Origin: Tenrec ecaudatus
Taxonomy: Eukaryota; Chordata; Mammalia; Afrosoricida; Tenrecidae
NCBI RefSeq assembly: GCF_050624435.1
Contig: NC_134530.1
Location: forward strand, 145,306,721-145,370,720
Direction: 5' to 3'
Length of the DNA stretch: 64,000 nt
Below, piece after piece: positions 46,710-58,639 of this stretch; position 1 is the first letter of the stretch, and every line of letters begins with the position of its first letter. The notes beneath the pieces were generated by a model, which was not told the DNA's origin, did not search any database, and worked only from the letters and a program-made list of their open reading frames with translations. Both the position numbers and the translations under genes were made by a program.

Positions 46710-49700
46710 CTTTAGGGTATATACCTAATAGTGGTATTGCTGAATCATATGGGATTTCAATTTCCAGTTGCTTTAGATATCGCCATATTATTTTCAACAG
46801 TGGCTTTATGTATTTACAAGTCCACCAGCAAGAGTATATGAGTTCCAATATCGCCCCATCCTCTCCAGCACTTGTTCTTTTTTTAATTTGGGTTAGCATT
46901 GTAGGTATAAAGTGGTATCTCATTGTGGTTTTAATTTGCATCTTTCAGATGACTAGTGATCGTGAGCATTTTTTATGTTTGTTAGCCATTTGTACTTTAT
47001 TTTTGGTGGCCTGTCTGTTCATGTCTTTTTCCCATTTCTTAATTGGGTCTCTTGTTATTTTCTAATTGAGCTGTAATAGAATTCTGTTTATTTTGGTAAT
47101 TAGCTCTTTTTCCAGCATGTCATTAGTAAAAAATGTTTCCCAATCTGAGGGATCTCGTTTTACTCTCCCGATGAAGTCTTTTGTTGTGCAGAAGTGATGT
47201 AATTACAGTATGTCCCGATCATCTGTCTTTTCTTCTCCTGAATGTGCCTCATCCATTCCACTTGGTAGCCGATGTCTGTCCTTAAGTTTGTTGGAGCCTT
47301 CTCACCAATGGTCCTGAGAACTTTGGGGTTTACATTTAGGTCTTTATTCCATCTCGAGTTTGTATTTCTGCCTGGGGAAAGGTATGGGTCTCCTTTCATT
47401 CTTTTTCATATGGAAATCCAGTTTTTCCAACACCATTTGTTGTAGAGAATGTTTTTCTCCCATGGGATGTTGCTGGGTCCTTTGTCAAAGATAAGATGCC
47501 TGTAGCCTGATGCATTTAGGTTTGGATTTTCTGTTCTGATCCATTGGGCCATGTAGTTCTTGTTGTACCAGTACTAACCTGTTTTGACTACTGTGGCTAT
47601 ACAGTAGGTTTTCAGGTCAGGCAGTGTCAGGTCTTCTACTTTATTCTTCTTTTTAAGAAGTTCTCTGCTTATCCTGAATCTTTTGCCTGCTCATATGAAA
47701 TTGGGAATTTCTTTTAAAAACTTATTTGAGTTTTGAATTGGGATTGCGCTGTACCTATAGATTGTTGTAGGTAGTGTTGTCATTTTCATGGTATTAAGTC
47801 TGCTTGTCCATGAGCATGGTATATTCTTCCACTTATAAAAGTCTTTTTTAGTTTCTTGTAGTAATGTTTCACCGTTTTCTCTGTGTAGTTCATTGGCTTC
47901 TTAATTAAGTTTATTCCTAAGTATTTCATTTTTTGTGTGGTTATTGTAAATGGTATTGCTCTTTTACTGACTTTTTGCAGTTCTCTTCACTGACATACAG
48001 GAATCCAATTGATTTCTGGTTATTAACTTTGTATCCTGCTACCTTGCCAAATTCCTCAATCATTTCTAGCAGGCTTTTTATGCAGACTTTTGGGTTTTCT
48101 GTACCTATTTGTATTCCCTTGATTGTTTTTGTTGACTAGTGACTCTAGCTAAACCTTCCAGCACTATGTTGAATAAGAGTGGTCATAGGGGACATCCTTG
48201 CGTGGTCTCTGTTTTCAGTGGGAATATTTCTAGCTTTTCCCCATTGAGCATGATGTTGTTAGCTATTGGTTTCTCATCTATGGACTATAGTATGTTGAGG
48301 AATTTACCTTCTATTCCTATTTTGCTGAGTGTTTTGAACAGAAATGGGTGTTGAATATTGTCAAATGTCTTTTCTGCATCTATCGATATGATCATGTGGT
48401 TTTTATTTCTTACCTTGTTTATGTGGTGAATTACATTGATTGCTTTTCAAAAATTGAACCATCCCTGCACACCTGGAATGAATCCTACTTGGTCATGGTG
48501 ATTTTTTATTTTAATTTTGGTTAAGTTGCTGTATTCTATTGGCCAGGATTTTGTTGAGAATTTTAGCATCTATGTTCTTGAGGGATATTGGTCTCTAATT
48601 TTCAGCATTTATGGGTCTTGGCCGGGTTTTGGAATCAGTATTATTCAGGCTTCATAGAATGAGTTTGGAAGTTTGTTGTCTTTTTCTGTTATTGAAGAGT
48701 TTGTCTAGTATTGGTGCTAGATCTTTTTTTAAACATTTTGTATAATCCTCCTGCAAAATCATCTGGTCTTGGACTCTTTGGGGTTGGTAGTTTCTTAATG
48801 ACCTGCTCTATTTATTCTTTTGTTATGGGTCTGTTGAGTTTTTCAATATCTGTCTGCATTAATTTGAGCAGCTGATGTGTTACTAGGTATCTGTCCATTT
48901 CTTTTATATTGTCGATTTTGGTTGAGTATAGTTTTTCATAGTAGTATGGTAATATTCTTTTTATTTCACTTGGATCTGTTGCAATTTCACCATTTCTATC
49001 TCTTATTCTGGGTATTTGCATCTTTCCTTTCCTTTTTTATTTGTTAAGTTTGGCAGTGATGTGTCTTTTTGTTAATCTTTTCAAAGAACCAACTTCTTGT
49101 GTTGATTTTTTCTATTGTTTTGTTTTCTATATCATTTATTTCTGCATTGGTCAGTACGATATCTTTTCTACCTTTACCGGAGGGATTGTGCTGTTGTTTT
49201 TGTTCCAGTTCTTGGAGGGATTGTGCTAAGGGTTTGATTTTAACTTTCTCCTCTTTTGGTTTCTATGTGTTGATAAATACAAATTGGCCTCTGATTATTG
49301 CTTTCACTCTGTCCCAAAGATTTTGATATGTTGTGTTATCATTCTCATTTGTTTCAAAGAATTAAAAAAATGTCCTCCTTTACTTGCTTTATTACGGTGT
49401 CATTTTTAAGTATTATGTTGCTCAACCTCCATGTGTTTGTCTTTGTGTCTATGCTAATTTGATTGTTGATGTCTAATCTTACAGCTTTGTGGTCTGGGAA
49501 TATTGATTGTAGGATCTTTTATTTTTAATTTGTTGAGGCATGGTTTGTGGCCTAGTATGTGGTCTATTCTTGAGAACACTTCTTGTATGTGTTGGAGAAG
49601 AACGTATATTGTTGTTTTGTTGGATGAAGCATTTTTAATATATCTGAGTTCATTTTTATTGGTTGTGTTATTGAGCTTTTTTTTGTGACTTTGTTGAGTT

Positions 49701-50084
49701 TTTTTCTTGATGTTCTGTTTTTCCTTGAGAGTGGTGTATTAAATCTCTTATTATTGTTGTCAATCTGTCTATATCCTTTTTTAATTCTGTGAGGATTTGA
49801 TTGATGTATTTGAGGGTCTTTTATTGGGTGCATATATGTTTATTATAGGTCCTGAGCTATTGTTCCCTTTATCATGATGTAGTGACTGTAGTGACAGTTC
49901 CTATGTCTTATTACATTGTTTACCTTGAAGTCTATCTTCTCTGAGATAGATTTATTTTAGTTGCTTTTGGCTTGGTATGCATTTGCCCAGACTCTGATTT
50001 TTAATTAGTTCATGTCTATTTGTGAGGTGTGTTTCTTGTAGGCAGCATATTGATGGATTTTGTGTTCTTTTTTCTTTTTAATTA

Positions 50085-50243
50085 TTTTATTACGGGCTCA
50101 TACAACTCTTATCACAATCCATACATACATCAATTATGTAAAACACATTTGTACATTCATTGCCCTCATCATTCTCAAGACATCTGTTCTCCACCTAAGC
50201 CCCTGGTATCAGCTCCTCATTTTTTCCCCTCCGTCCCCACTCC
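50085..50243 (-). mobile_element. L1 tail (distal 3' UTR), antisense, nested
   Basis: A short inverted L1 3' end (TTATTACGGGCTCATACAAC to CCCCTCCGTCCCCACTCC) inserted in the endonuclease part of the older antisense L1. The host phrase TGGATTTTGTGTT occurs on both sides (50053 and 50244), giving a 13-bp target-site duplication. Confidence 0.88.
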
Positions 50244-50584
50244 TGGATTTTGTGTTTTTATGCATTCTGCTACCCTCTGTCTCTTTACTGGTGCATTTAG
50301 TCCATTAACGTTCAATGAAATTATTGATCTCTATGTATTTGTTATTGCTATTTTGCTTTTTTATATGTGTGTGTGTTTTGTATTTGTATGTGTGTTGTGT
50401 TTAGTTTATTTATTTAGCCTGTTATTTCTTTGCTGTGGGCGTCTTGGTTTTTGTAAGGAGTTGTCTTGTAGGTTGGTTTCATGTTTATGTGTTGTTGTTG
50501 GTTTTGGGGCCATGGTACTTCATTGAGTATTTACTGTAGTGGTGGCCTTTTTTTGTGTGTGAATTATTTTAGTTTCTCCTCTTG

Positions 50585-51109
50585 TGTATTAGTCTGGGTA
50601 CTTTAGAGAAACAAATCCACAGAAACTCATATATAAGAGAGAGCTTTATATAAAGTTTAAGTGCACATCAAGGAAGCATCCCAACTCAGTGCTGCCCAAG
50701 CCCACAAGTCCAATATTAACCCATTAACCCATATGTCCAACACCAATCCACATAGTCCTCCTCCATCTCACAAACCAGACACAATGATGCCGACTGCAGG
50801 AGGAAAGCCGAATCAGTGAGCGTGTAAGCATCTCAGCGCTGGCAGGGGTCTCCACACAGCTGTTCAAGCACCCAGCACTACAATGGGGTAGGTCCATATG
50901 GCTTCTCCTCAGGGATATCTCACAGGAAGTGAGCCTTGCCAGTTAAAGCAGGGAACTGACTAAGGCAGCTGTACCCTGGTCCGACCATCAGAAAGCAAGA
51001 GACCTGGGAACTAGAAAGGCAAGGCTCACCAAGCCATTTATCCCTCTGCCCTTCAATTAACCCCACAGGTGTTTATCAACCAGGTTGGCACAAGAAACTG
51101 ACTACATCA
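50585..51109 (-). mobile_element. Solo LTR, subfamily B, perfect 5-bp TSD
   Basis: Inverted LTR starting TGTATTAGTCTGGGTACTTT and ending GAAACTGACTACATCA. Flanks TCTTG (50580-50584) and TCTTG (51110-51114) are identical. Its 5' half matches the LTR at 15107-15623, confirming subfamily B. Confidence 0.9.
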
Positions 51110-51523
51110 TCTTGGAATACTTTTATTTCCTCATCATAGTTGATAGATAACTTTGCTGGATACAGAATTCTAGGTTGACAATTTTTCTTCCAGTATTCCC
51201 TTTTTATCACTCCATTTTGTTCTTCCCTGCATGGTTTCTGCTGAAAAATCTGAGGTTATTTTACTTGCAAGTCTTTGTATGTAATTCACCATTTTTCCTC
51301 TGGTTGTTCTTAGAATTTTTTTCCTTGTCGTTGATGTTAGACATCTTGACTACAGCATGCTGTATAGTTTTCCTTTGGGGATCTGTCCTGGCTGGGGTTC
51401 TCTTGACTGCCTAAATAACTATCTTTTCCTCCTTTAGACATTGAGGAAAGTTCATATGCAGGAGCTCATGGACTATTCTCTGTGTGGAGTTCTTTGCCCC
51501 TTCTTCTCCGGGAATCCCTATAA

Positions 51524-51745
51524 CATGTGTCCTCCAACTATGGCCCACGGGCCACATGCTGCCCGCCAAGGATATTTATCCGGTCCGCCGGGTGTTTTTG
51601 CCCCATTTGGTTTTTTACGTCAAAATAAGATATGTGCAGTGTACTTAGGAATTTGTTCATAGTTTTTTTAAACTATACTCCGACCCTTCAATGGGTCTGA
51701 GGGACCGTGAACTGGCCCCCTGTTTAAAAAGTTTAAAGACCCCTG
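51524..51745 (+). mobile_element. OC1/OposCharlie1-like hAT MITE
   Basis: Left end CATGTGTCCTCCAACTATGG then CCCACGGGCCACATG; right end GGCCCCCTGTTTAAAAAG then TTTAAAGACCCCTG. These correspond to the CAGGGGTCCTCAAACT-type inverted repeats and GGCCC-rich subtermini of OC1. The flanking octamers CCTATAAC and CCTGCAAC agree at 6 of 8. It is 222 bp, non-coding, and inserted in ORF1 of the antisense L1. Confidence 0.82.
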
Positions 51746-53080
51746 CCTGCAACTTGTTCCTCTTAATTGTGTCCCACAATGTTCTAACATTTTTCTTGGT
51801 CTTTTTTGTGTGTTTTGTTATCTGTTCCTCTTTTAAGTTGGAATCTATAGATTTATCTTCTAGCTCTCTAATTCATGTTTTCATCACTTCAATTCTGTTT
51901 CCCTGTTCGTCTGTAGTGCCATCATCTTCCTTTATAGTGTTTTTTATTCTGCTATTGTAGTGTTTGATTTTTGTGTTTCTTTTTGGAGTTTTTATTCTAC
52001 AGCATTTAGTGAGGTTACTAGCTTTTTAAAATTCCCTTCATGGAAAATCCATAGCCTATTCAGTTTCAGGCATTATATTTAGGTGTCGTTGGTAGTCAGT
52101 TTTTTTTTTTTCTGTTTCTGATGATTTTTTTTTTTGGTGTGATTTTCTTTTGTTTCCTTAACACCTTGGAGTTGCTATTGGGGGTGTTAGCTAGGTTGTG
52201 TTATGTGGGAATGGTTAACTTTGTTAGGTAGTGCAGTAGCGGGGTGACAGATAATTTGTTTAATTATCTGGTGGAGTGTGTTAGATTAGGTATTAGGGGA
52301 GCATTCAGAGAGTGGGGGAGGATGTGTTAGGGGTATGGGAGCAAAAGGAGCAATAGATAAATTTAAAAGGGGAGATATGATGAAGTGTTATTTTGTAAGT
52401 TAAACGAAGGGATTGATTGTAGACCCCAAAAGTGCCTGCTCGAAGCGATGAATGAATGGGTACTAATATTTGATAGAAATATTTTTTATTGTAGGGTTAG
52501 TGTCAGCTTTTGGCTTTATGAAGGTGAGAAAGACAGCACAAGTTTGAAGATAATAAAGGTGAAACTAAAAGATAGCATAATAGTGTTATGAAGTAAAATT
52601 TCATATCTTTAAAGAAAGGAAAGTTAAAGGAGAGAGCAAAGGACGAAGGTTTTAAGAATACTAATGGGAAAAACAATATTAGTGTAAGACTCAGGAGAGT
52701 TATTAACATGTTTGTTTAGGCTGTAAGCTTTGCCCAGGAACTGTGTCTTTTGTGGTTGCTAACTTCTGGGTAGATGGTGTTAAGGGACTAGAAAGTAAAC
52801 AAGCTAATATAGAAGGCAAAATGTTTATATATATAAATTTCCCCCTGATTGATGACGACTTTTAAAAATACATAAAGGATGGGGCAGGGAGTAGTATAGG
52901 AGTGTTAGAACACAGAGCAACAACAATGCCAGGACAATGAGCCACTGGATCCCACACCTTATCCTGGGGGGTCTGGGGGCTGGTGGAGAACTGTCAGGAC
53001 TGCTTGGAGTAAAGGTCTCTAGTGCAGTTGGGGACAGTGTTTGGTCGTATATTGTTTTACTACCTTGTGGTCTTCTAGGA

Positions 53081-53279
53081 CAGTGGTTCTCAACCATCCC
53101 AATGCCACGACCCTTTAATACAGTTCCTCATGGTGTGGTGACACCCCCAACCATAAAATTATTTTCATTTCTACTTCATAACTGTAATTTTGCTACTGTT
53201 ATGGATCTGATGACCCCTGTGAAAGGGTCGTTTGACCCCACTCCCAAAGGGGTCACTACCCACAGGTTGAGAACCTCTG
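53081..53279 (+). mobile_element. SPIN hAT MITE, 199 bp, 8-bp TSD
   Basis: Ends CAGTGGTTCTCAACC and GGTTGAGAACCTCTG. Flanks TTCTAGGA (53073-53080) and CTCTAGGA (53280-53287) agree at 7 of 8 and fit the hAT preference for a TCTAGA-like core. It lies within the probable 5' UTR of the antisense L1. Confidence 0.92.
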
Positions 53280-54066
53280 CTCTAGGATGCCAAAGTAGGG
53301 TTGAGTTTCAGGCTAAAATGATGATTTGGGTTCTGGTATAGCTGTAAGGCCCATATTCTGGTGATTTAACTAACTATCTTGAAAGAATAGACTTCTGGTG
53401 AATCAGGTCAGAGGGGGTGGGGTTTGTCTTTTTCAGATGGTGGAGGTGGCCAAATGATGGTGGAGGAATGGGATCTCTTCCTGTCACCTACCTAGGTAGC
53501 CTAGGAGGGTGGAATAAAACAATGGCCTACTTGCAGGGCCTGCCTCATGGGAGAGGCTTGGTGTACTAACTAGCTAGATATGTGGGCTGTGAGAGGCCTC
53601 TGGGTCCCTAGGACTCTGTGTTCAGCCTAAACTTGTAAAACTTGCTGCTAGTAGAAGATCTAGTGGTTTTCCCCTGCTTTGTTATGTTAAAATGTTGTTA
53701 ATGAACCAGATGGTGAAATTCCAGGAGAGTTTAAGAAGCAAATAAAGGAAAACCACAGAGTGGCCACATTTTTTAAGGACTCGGGATTTTTTTAGTGTTC
53801 TGGAATCCGGGGCTGAGCCTCACTGTAACCCAGGGTAAGGGGTTAGATTTGCTGACACGGGTGGGGATCAGTGGACCTGAGTTCTCTACTTACGCCTGCT
53901 CTTAGCTGCCCTGTTGAGTCACCACCCTGTAGTTTGGTCAGCTGTGCTGTTCCCATTACTGGGGATCCAGGTCTGTGGGGTTTCCACCTGGTTTCTTCTG
54001 GTCTTGGCAGAAGGCCAAAGCTATTTCTGTTTTTATCCCCCTTATCTGTTTTTATCTCCCTTAGAA

Positions 54067-54190
54067 CAGCGGCTCTCAACCTGTGGGTTGCAACTCTGTT
54101 GGGGGTTGAATGACCCTTTCACAGGGGTCACCCACTTCATAACAGTAGCAAAATTACAGTTATGAAGTAGCAACAAAAATAGTTTTATGG
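54067..54190 (+). mobile_element. SPIN fragment, right end lost
   Basis: Left terminal repeat CAGCGGCTCTCAACCTGTGG and interior GTTATGAAGTAGCAACAAAA. It is cut at about 54190 by the start of an L1 3' UTR, so the second terminal repeat is missing. Confidence 0.85.
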
Positions 54191-55495
54191 AGAGAGTGGA
54201 GCACATTCTGGCCCATAAAGCTTTGAGGATGATATCCGTTCTTAGAGCAGCCGATGCACAGAGCGTACCATTTGGCTGGCCCCACTATGAGACACGACAT
54301 CCCTAACTGACCCATCGCTCTACAGGGAAAAACACTGGAGACACAGTGTGGGAATTGCACCCGATGTGGCCCCACCACACTGAGGCAAAACACGAAGGGC
54401 ATGCAATAGAACAGCAAGAGGAGCAGAGCAGCATTGAAGTCCCCAGGGAATACCATAAATAGACTTTGAGGGAAGGGCGTGGCACCCCATCAGATTTGAC
54501 TGGAAAACACTCCCAAAGGTCAACAAACAGAGCTTGAACTATTTACAGGTGCTTTATTTTGGTCATTGGTTTGTTGTTGTTTTTTCTTTTGTTGCTTTGT
54601 TTTGCTCTGTTTTGATTTTCTGTGCACAGTATTATCTCTGCAGGTCTATCTAGATAAGATAGGTGGGATAAACAATCTGGAGGATAAAACATTGGACCAA
54701 TGGTTCCAGGAGTCTGGGAAGGCATAGGAGAGTGGGAGGTGGGAGAAAGGAAGTAGGTATTAACAATCCCAGGGACAAGGGAAAACAAGTGATCCAAAAT
54801 CCATGGTGGGGAGTGTGTAGGACGCCTGGTAGGGCTTCATCAAGGGCAATGTAACCAAGTGTTCTGGAAACCCAAATGAAGGCTGAACCTGATAGTGGGA
54901 CAAGAGGAAAGTAAAAGGAAATAGGGGAAAGAACTAGGAGGCAAAGGGCATTTATAGAGGTCTAAATACAGACATGTATATGTAAATATATTTATATATG
55001 AAAATGGAAAATAGATCTATGTGTATATATTTATAGGTTTAGTATTAAGGCAGCAGATGGACATTAGCCTCTACTCAAGTACTCCTCAATGCAAGAACAC
55101 TTTGGTCTATTAATTTGGCATTCCATGATGCTTACCTTCCCAACTTGCTTGCTGAAGACAAAGCTAGTGCGTAAGCAAATGTGGTGAAGACAGTGATGGT
55201 GCCCAGCTATCAAAAAGATTTAGCATCTGGCATCTCAAAGGCTTGAAGGTAAACAAGTGACCATCTAGCTCAGAAGCAACAAAGTCTACATGGAAGAATT
55301 GTCAATGGTTCATGAGGGAGGGGGTAGTGGAGAGGGAGAAGGAAAAAATGAAGAGCTGATACCAAGGGCTCAAGTAGAAGCAGATGTTTTGAGAATGATG
55401 ATGGCAACAAATGTACAAATGTACTTGAAACAATGGATGGATATCTGGATTGTGATAAGAGTTGTATGAGCCCCCAATAAAATTATTTTTAAAAA
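54190..55495 (+). mobile_element. L1 3' UTR, sense, with internal deletion
   Basis: Runs from the proximal part (GAGAGAGTGGAGCACATTCT) through the T-rich tract (54550-54620) and one repeat unit. It then jumps at about 55297 from ACATGGAAGAA straight to TCAATGGTTCATGAGGG near the tail and ends GAGCCCCCAATAAAATTA. About 600 bp present in the 24405 copy are missing. Confidence 0.85.
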
Positions 55496-55599
55496 CCAAC
55501 TATTTATTTCCTCCAAAAGTAAAGGTAAGAGAGAACAGACTGTCTTAAACTTGAGAATAAATATAAGTATTTCTAAGAACATGGGAAAACCTCATCAAA

Positions 55600-57030
55600 A
55601 ATAAAAGAAGAAAGTCACAGAAACCCAGTAAATTGTAAAATAAGAGCAATGAAAAATTACTATATAAGCTGCAAACAACTTTAACTCAGCCAGAAATGCT
55701 ATGAGGAACAAAGAAACCAACGCCACACCAACATACACATATACAAACAAAACCTCAGAAAATTGCAGCAATAAATCCATATATACTATGTATACATATA
55801 TTTACATTCAGTGTGTATGTATGTATATACATACATACACACTGAATGTAAATTGATTTAATGCACCAGCCAAGAGACAGAGCATGGATAAAAATGGGTA
55901 AGAAAATAGGGCTCATAAATATACGGTCTACAAAAGACACATAATACACATAAATACAAAAACACACTAAAAGCAATCAAAGGATGGAAAAAATATATCA
56001 AGTGATTGGCAACCCCAAAATGCAGAAGTGGCGATATTGATCTCCCGTGAAGCAGATTTCAAGGCAAAATCCATCATGAAAGACAAAAAAGGGGCATTTA
56101 ATAATGATAACAGAGACAATTTAATAAGAAGCCATAAGCAAATAAACATCTAGGCATCCAATGAAGGGCCCTCAAAACACATTAAGACAACATTACAATA
56201 ATACGAGTACACTTCTTGAGGAAGGGTAGATCAACTGGGGAAAAAAACAATAAAGACACAGAAAAACTAAATAACACAATTCACTTGACCTCTTAAACAT
56301 CAACAGAATATCCCACCTGACTAGAGCACAAGACACATTCTTTCCAGAGCACAAGAAACATTCTCCAGAATAGACCACATTTTAGAACACATAATAAATT
56401 TTAAAATACTGAAATATTAAAAACAATTTCTTCTGAGCCCAATGCTATAAAATTAGAAATCAGCAATAAGAAGTTCAAGGGAAAAATCAAATACCTAGAA
56501 ATTGAACAGCATCCTACTTAAAAATTAATGGATAATTGAAGAAATATGAATTAAAAATTAAAAATTCCTTGACATGAGAATGACAACATCATACACCAAG
56601 AGCCTTGGGATGCAGACAAAACAGTAATCAGAGGACAATTTATAGCAACTAATGCACACATTGAATAATGAAGAAAAACCAAATCAATACCTTAACCTAA
56701 CATTTTGAGCATTTAGAACAATAGGAGTAAAATAAACCTTCAGCCACTAGAAAAGATAAAGATTGTAAAAGAAATAAGTGAATTACAAAACAAAAAAGCA
56801 ATAGAAAAAAATGAACAAGATAAGAAGTTGTTTCATTGAAAGAATTAATAAAGTAGACAAAACACCAGCAAACTTAACCAAGGAAAAGATGATGCAAATG
56901 TGAACAAGAAATAAAAGGAAGACATCATGGCAGAAAAAAAAGAAAAAATTGAAAAGTACTATACACGACAGTATTCCAACACATTTGAAGATCTGGAAGA
57001 AATGGTCAAATTCCTAGAAATACACTGTGG
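55600..57030 (+). mobile_element. Old L1 ORF2 endonuclease-to-RT region
   Basis: Landmarks in order: GCAGATTTCAAGGCAAAATC (about 56052), CAGAATAGACCACATTTTAG (56366), AAAATTAGAAATCAGCAATA (56450), GACAATTTATAGCAACTAATG (56635) and ATTTGAAGATCTGGAAGAAA (56984). These follow the L1 ORF2 order from the endonuclease to just before the RT domain. Ancient and full of stops. Confidence 0.75.
55800..55853. repeat. Perfect 54-bp palindrome
   Basis: 55800-55826 is the exact reverse complement of 55827-55853, with no spacer and no mismatch. The arms contain ATTCAGTGTG plus GTAT repeats and pair at a central ATGTAT/ATACAT. The match ends one base outside at each side. Confidence 0.95.
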
Positions 57031-57037
57031 TTTTTAG

Positions 57038-58068
57038 GTTCTTTTGAGTGATTTCACACTCATAGCTACTTGGTGTACAACAGAACAAAATACCACCTGG
57101 CCCTTCACCATGCTCACCAGTGTTGCTGTGTTTGAGCCCATCATTGCAGCCACTCTATCAATCCAACTTGTGTAGGGTCTTCCTGTCTTTCACTCCCCTT
57201 CTACTTTAAAAGCAGGATATATTTTCCAGGGACAGGTCTCTCTTGATAACATATCCAAAATATGTGAGATGAAGTTTTGCCATCTGTACCTCCATGGGGA
57301 ATTCTGGCTGTCCTCCTTCCAAAAACAGATTTGTTTGTTCTCTTGGCAGTGGTGATGCTTTCAATATTCTCCACCAGTACCATACTTTAAATGCATCACT
57401 TCTTTTTTTGGTCTTCTTTATTCAGTATTCAACTTTCACATGCATGCGAGGAAATTGAAAATAACAAGACTTGTCAAGCACGCCTTAGTCCTCAAAGTAA
57501 TATCCTTGCTTATCATCACTTCAAAAAGGTCTTGTGTAGCAGATTTACCCAATGCAATGTGTAGTTTGAACTCTTGATTGCTGCTTCCATGATGATTGTG
57601 GATCCAAGCAAGATGAAATCCTTGACAACTTCAATCTTTCCTGGTTTATCATATTACCAATTGGCCCAGTTGTGAGGATATTGGGTTTCTTTATTGAATT
57701 TTAATTCATTCTGAAGACTGCTATCCCTGATCTTCATCTGCAAGTGCTTCAAGTCTTGCTCATTTTCAGCAAGCAAGAGTGTGTTATCTACATGTCAGTT
57801 TGTTAAGCCTTCCTCCAATCCTGATGCCAAGTTCTTCTTCATAATATTCCAACTCATCTGATTATTTGCTCAGTTTAAAAATTGAATAAATATAGTATGC
57901 AACCTTGATTCACACTTTTATTGATTTTAAAAGATGCAGCTTTCCCTTGTTCTGTTCAAACAACTGCCTCTTGATGCATGTACATGTTCTGCATGAGCAC
58001 AATGAAGTATTATGGAATTCCCATTCTTCTCAAGACTATCCATGGTTTGTTATGATCCACATAGTTGA
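57038..58068 (-). mobile_element. RTE LINE 3' half, antisense
   Basis: Inverted RTE from its 3' end (left) through the C-terminal region (GGACAGGTCTCTCTTGATAA, TTTCACATGCATGCGAGG) to the RT (AAGTGCTTCAAGTCTTGCTC, TTATTTGCTCAGTTTAAAA, CTGCCTCTTGATGCATG). It stops at GATCCACATAGTTGAA, exactly where an L1 3' UTR segment begins. Confidence 0.87.
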
Positions 58069-58562
58069 AGACATTGCGAATGAGTGGGAGTGCGGAGTGG
58101 AGACCCAAAGCCCATCTGTAGACAATTGGACATCCCCTTATAGAAGGGTCACGGGAAGGAGATGAACCAGTCAGGGTGCAGAATAGCACAATTAAAACAT
58201 ACAACTTTCCTCTAGTTCTTTAATGTTTCCTCCCCACCATTGTCATGACCCTAATTCTACTTTACAAATCTGGCTAGATCAGAGCATGTACTCTGGTACA
58301 GATAAGAGCTCGCACAGGGAATCCAGGACAGATAAACCTCTCAGGACCAATATTGAGAGTAGTGATACCAAGAGGTTAAGGGGAAGGTGGGGGGGAGACA
58401 GGGTGAACCAATCACAATGATCTATATATATATACAAGGGCTCAAGTAGAAATAAAATATTTTGGAAATTATGATAGCAACAAATGTACAAATGTGCTGA
58501 ACCCAATGGATGAATGGATGGATTGTTATAAGACTTGTACGAGCCCCCAATACAATGAATTT
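58069..58562 (+). mobile_element. L1 3' UTR, sense, with internal deletion
   Basis: Starts at GCGAATGAGTGGGAGTGCGG, runs to ATGATCTATATATATATACA (58418-58437), then skips to AGGGCTCAAGTAGAAATAAA and the tail GAGCCCCCAATACAATGA. A second, differently placed deletion compared with the 54190 copy. Confidence 0.82.
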
Positions 58563-58639
58563 TTTAATAAAATAAAATAGGTAAATATTGTTATATACAC
58601 AATCCTGAAACATTGGTTTTTCCTCCGTGGAGGTGGAAG

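Larger units (their letters stand above)
45194..54066 (-). mobile_element. Long antisense L1 (3' UTR, ORF2, ORF1, probable 5' UTR) with nested insertions
   Basis: Read on the minus strand: a probable 5' UTR (about 54066-52070); ORF1 (about 52060-50500, coiled coil first, then the C-terminal part); ORF2 starting near 50340 (ISLNVNGLNAPVKRQRVAEC); endonuclease (50.3-49.0 kb); linker ATDPSEIKRILPYYYEKLYS (48812-49021); RT (48.8-47.6 kb); C-terminal region (47.4-45.9 kb, ending IKKLWYIYIVGYYASLKNSD at 46018-46203); and a 3' UTR to 45194. Every reading frame is interrupted. Insertions at 46229, 50085, 50585, 51524 and 53081 break it up. Without them the L1 measures about 7.3 kb, so it was close to full length. 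The 5' UTR assignment rests on position only. Confidence 0.85.
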
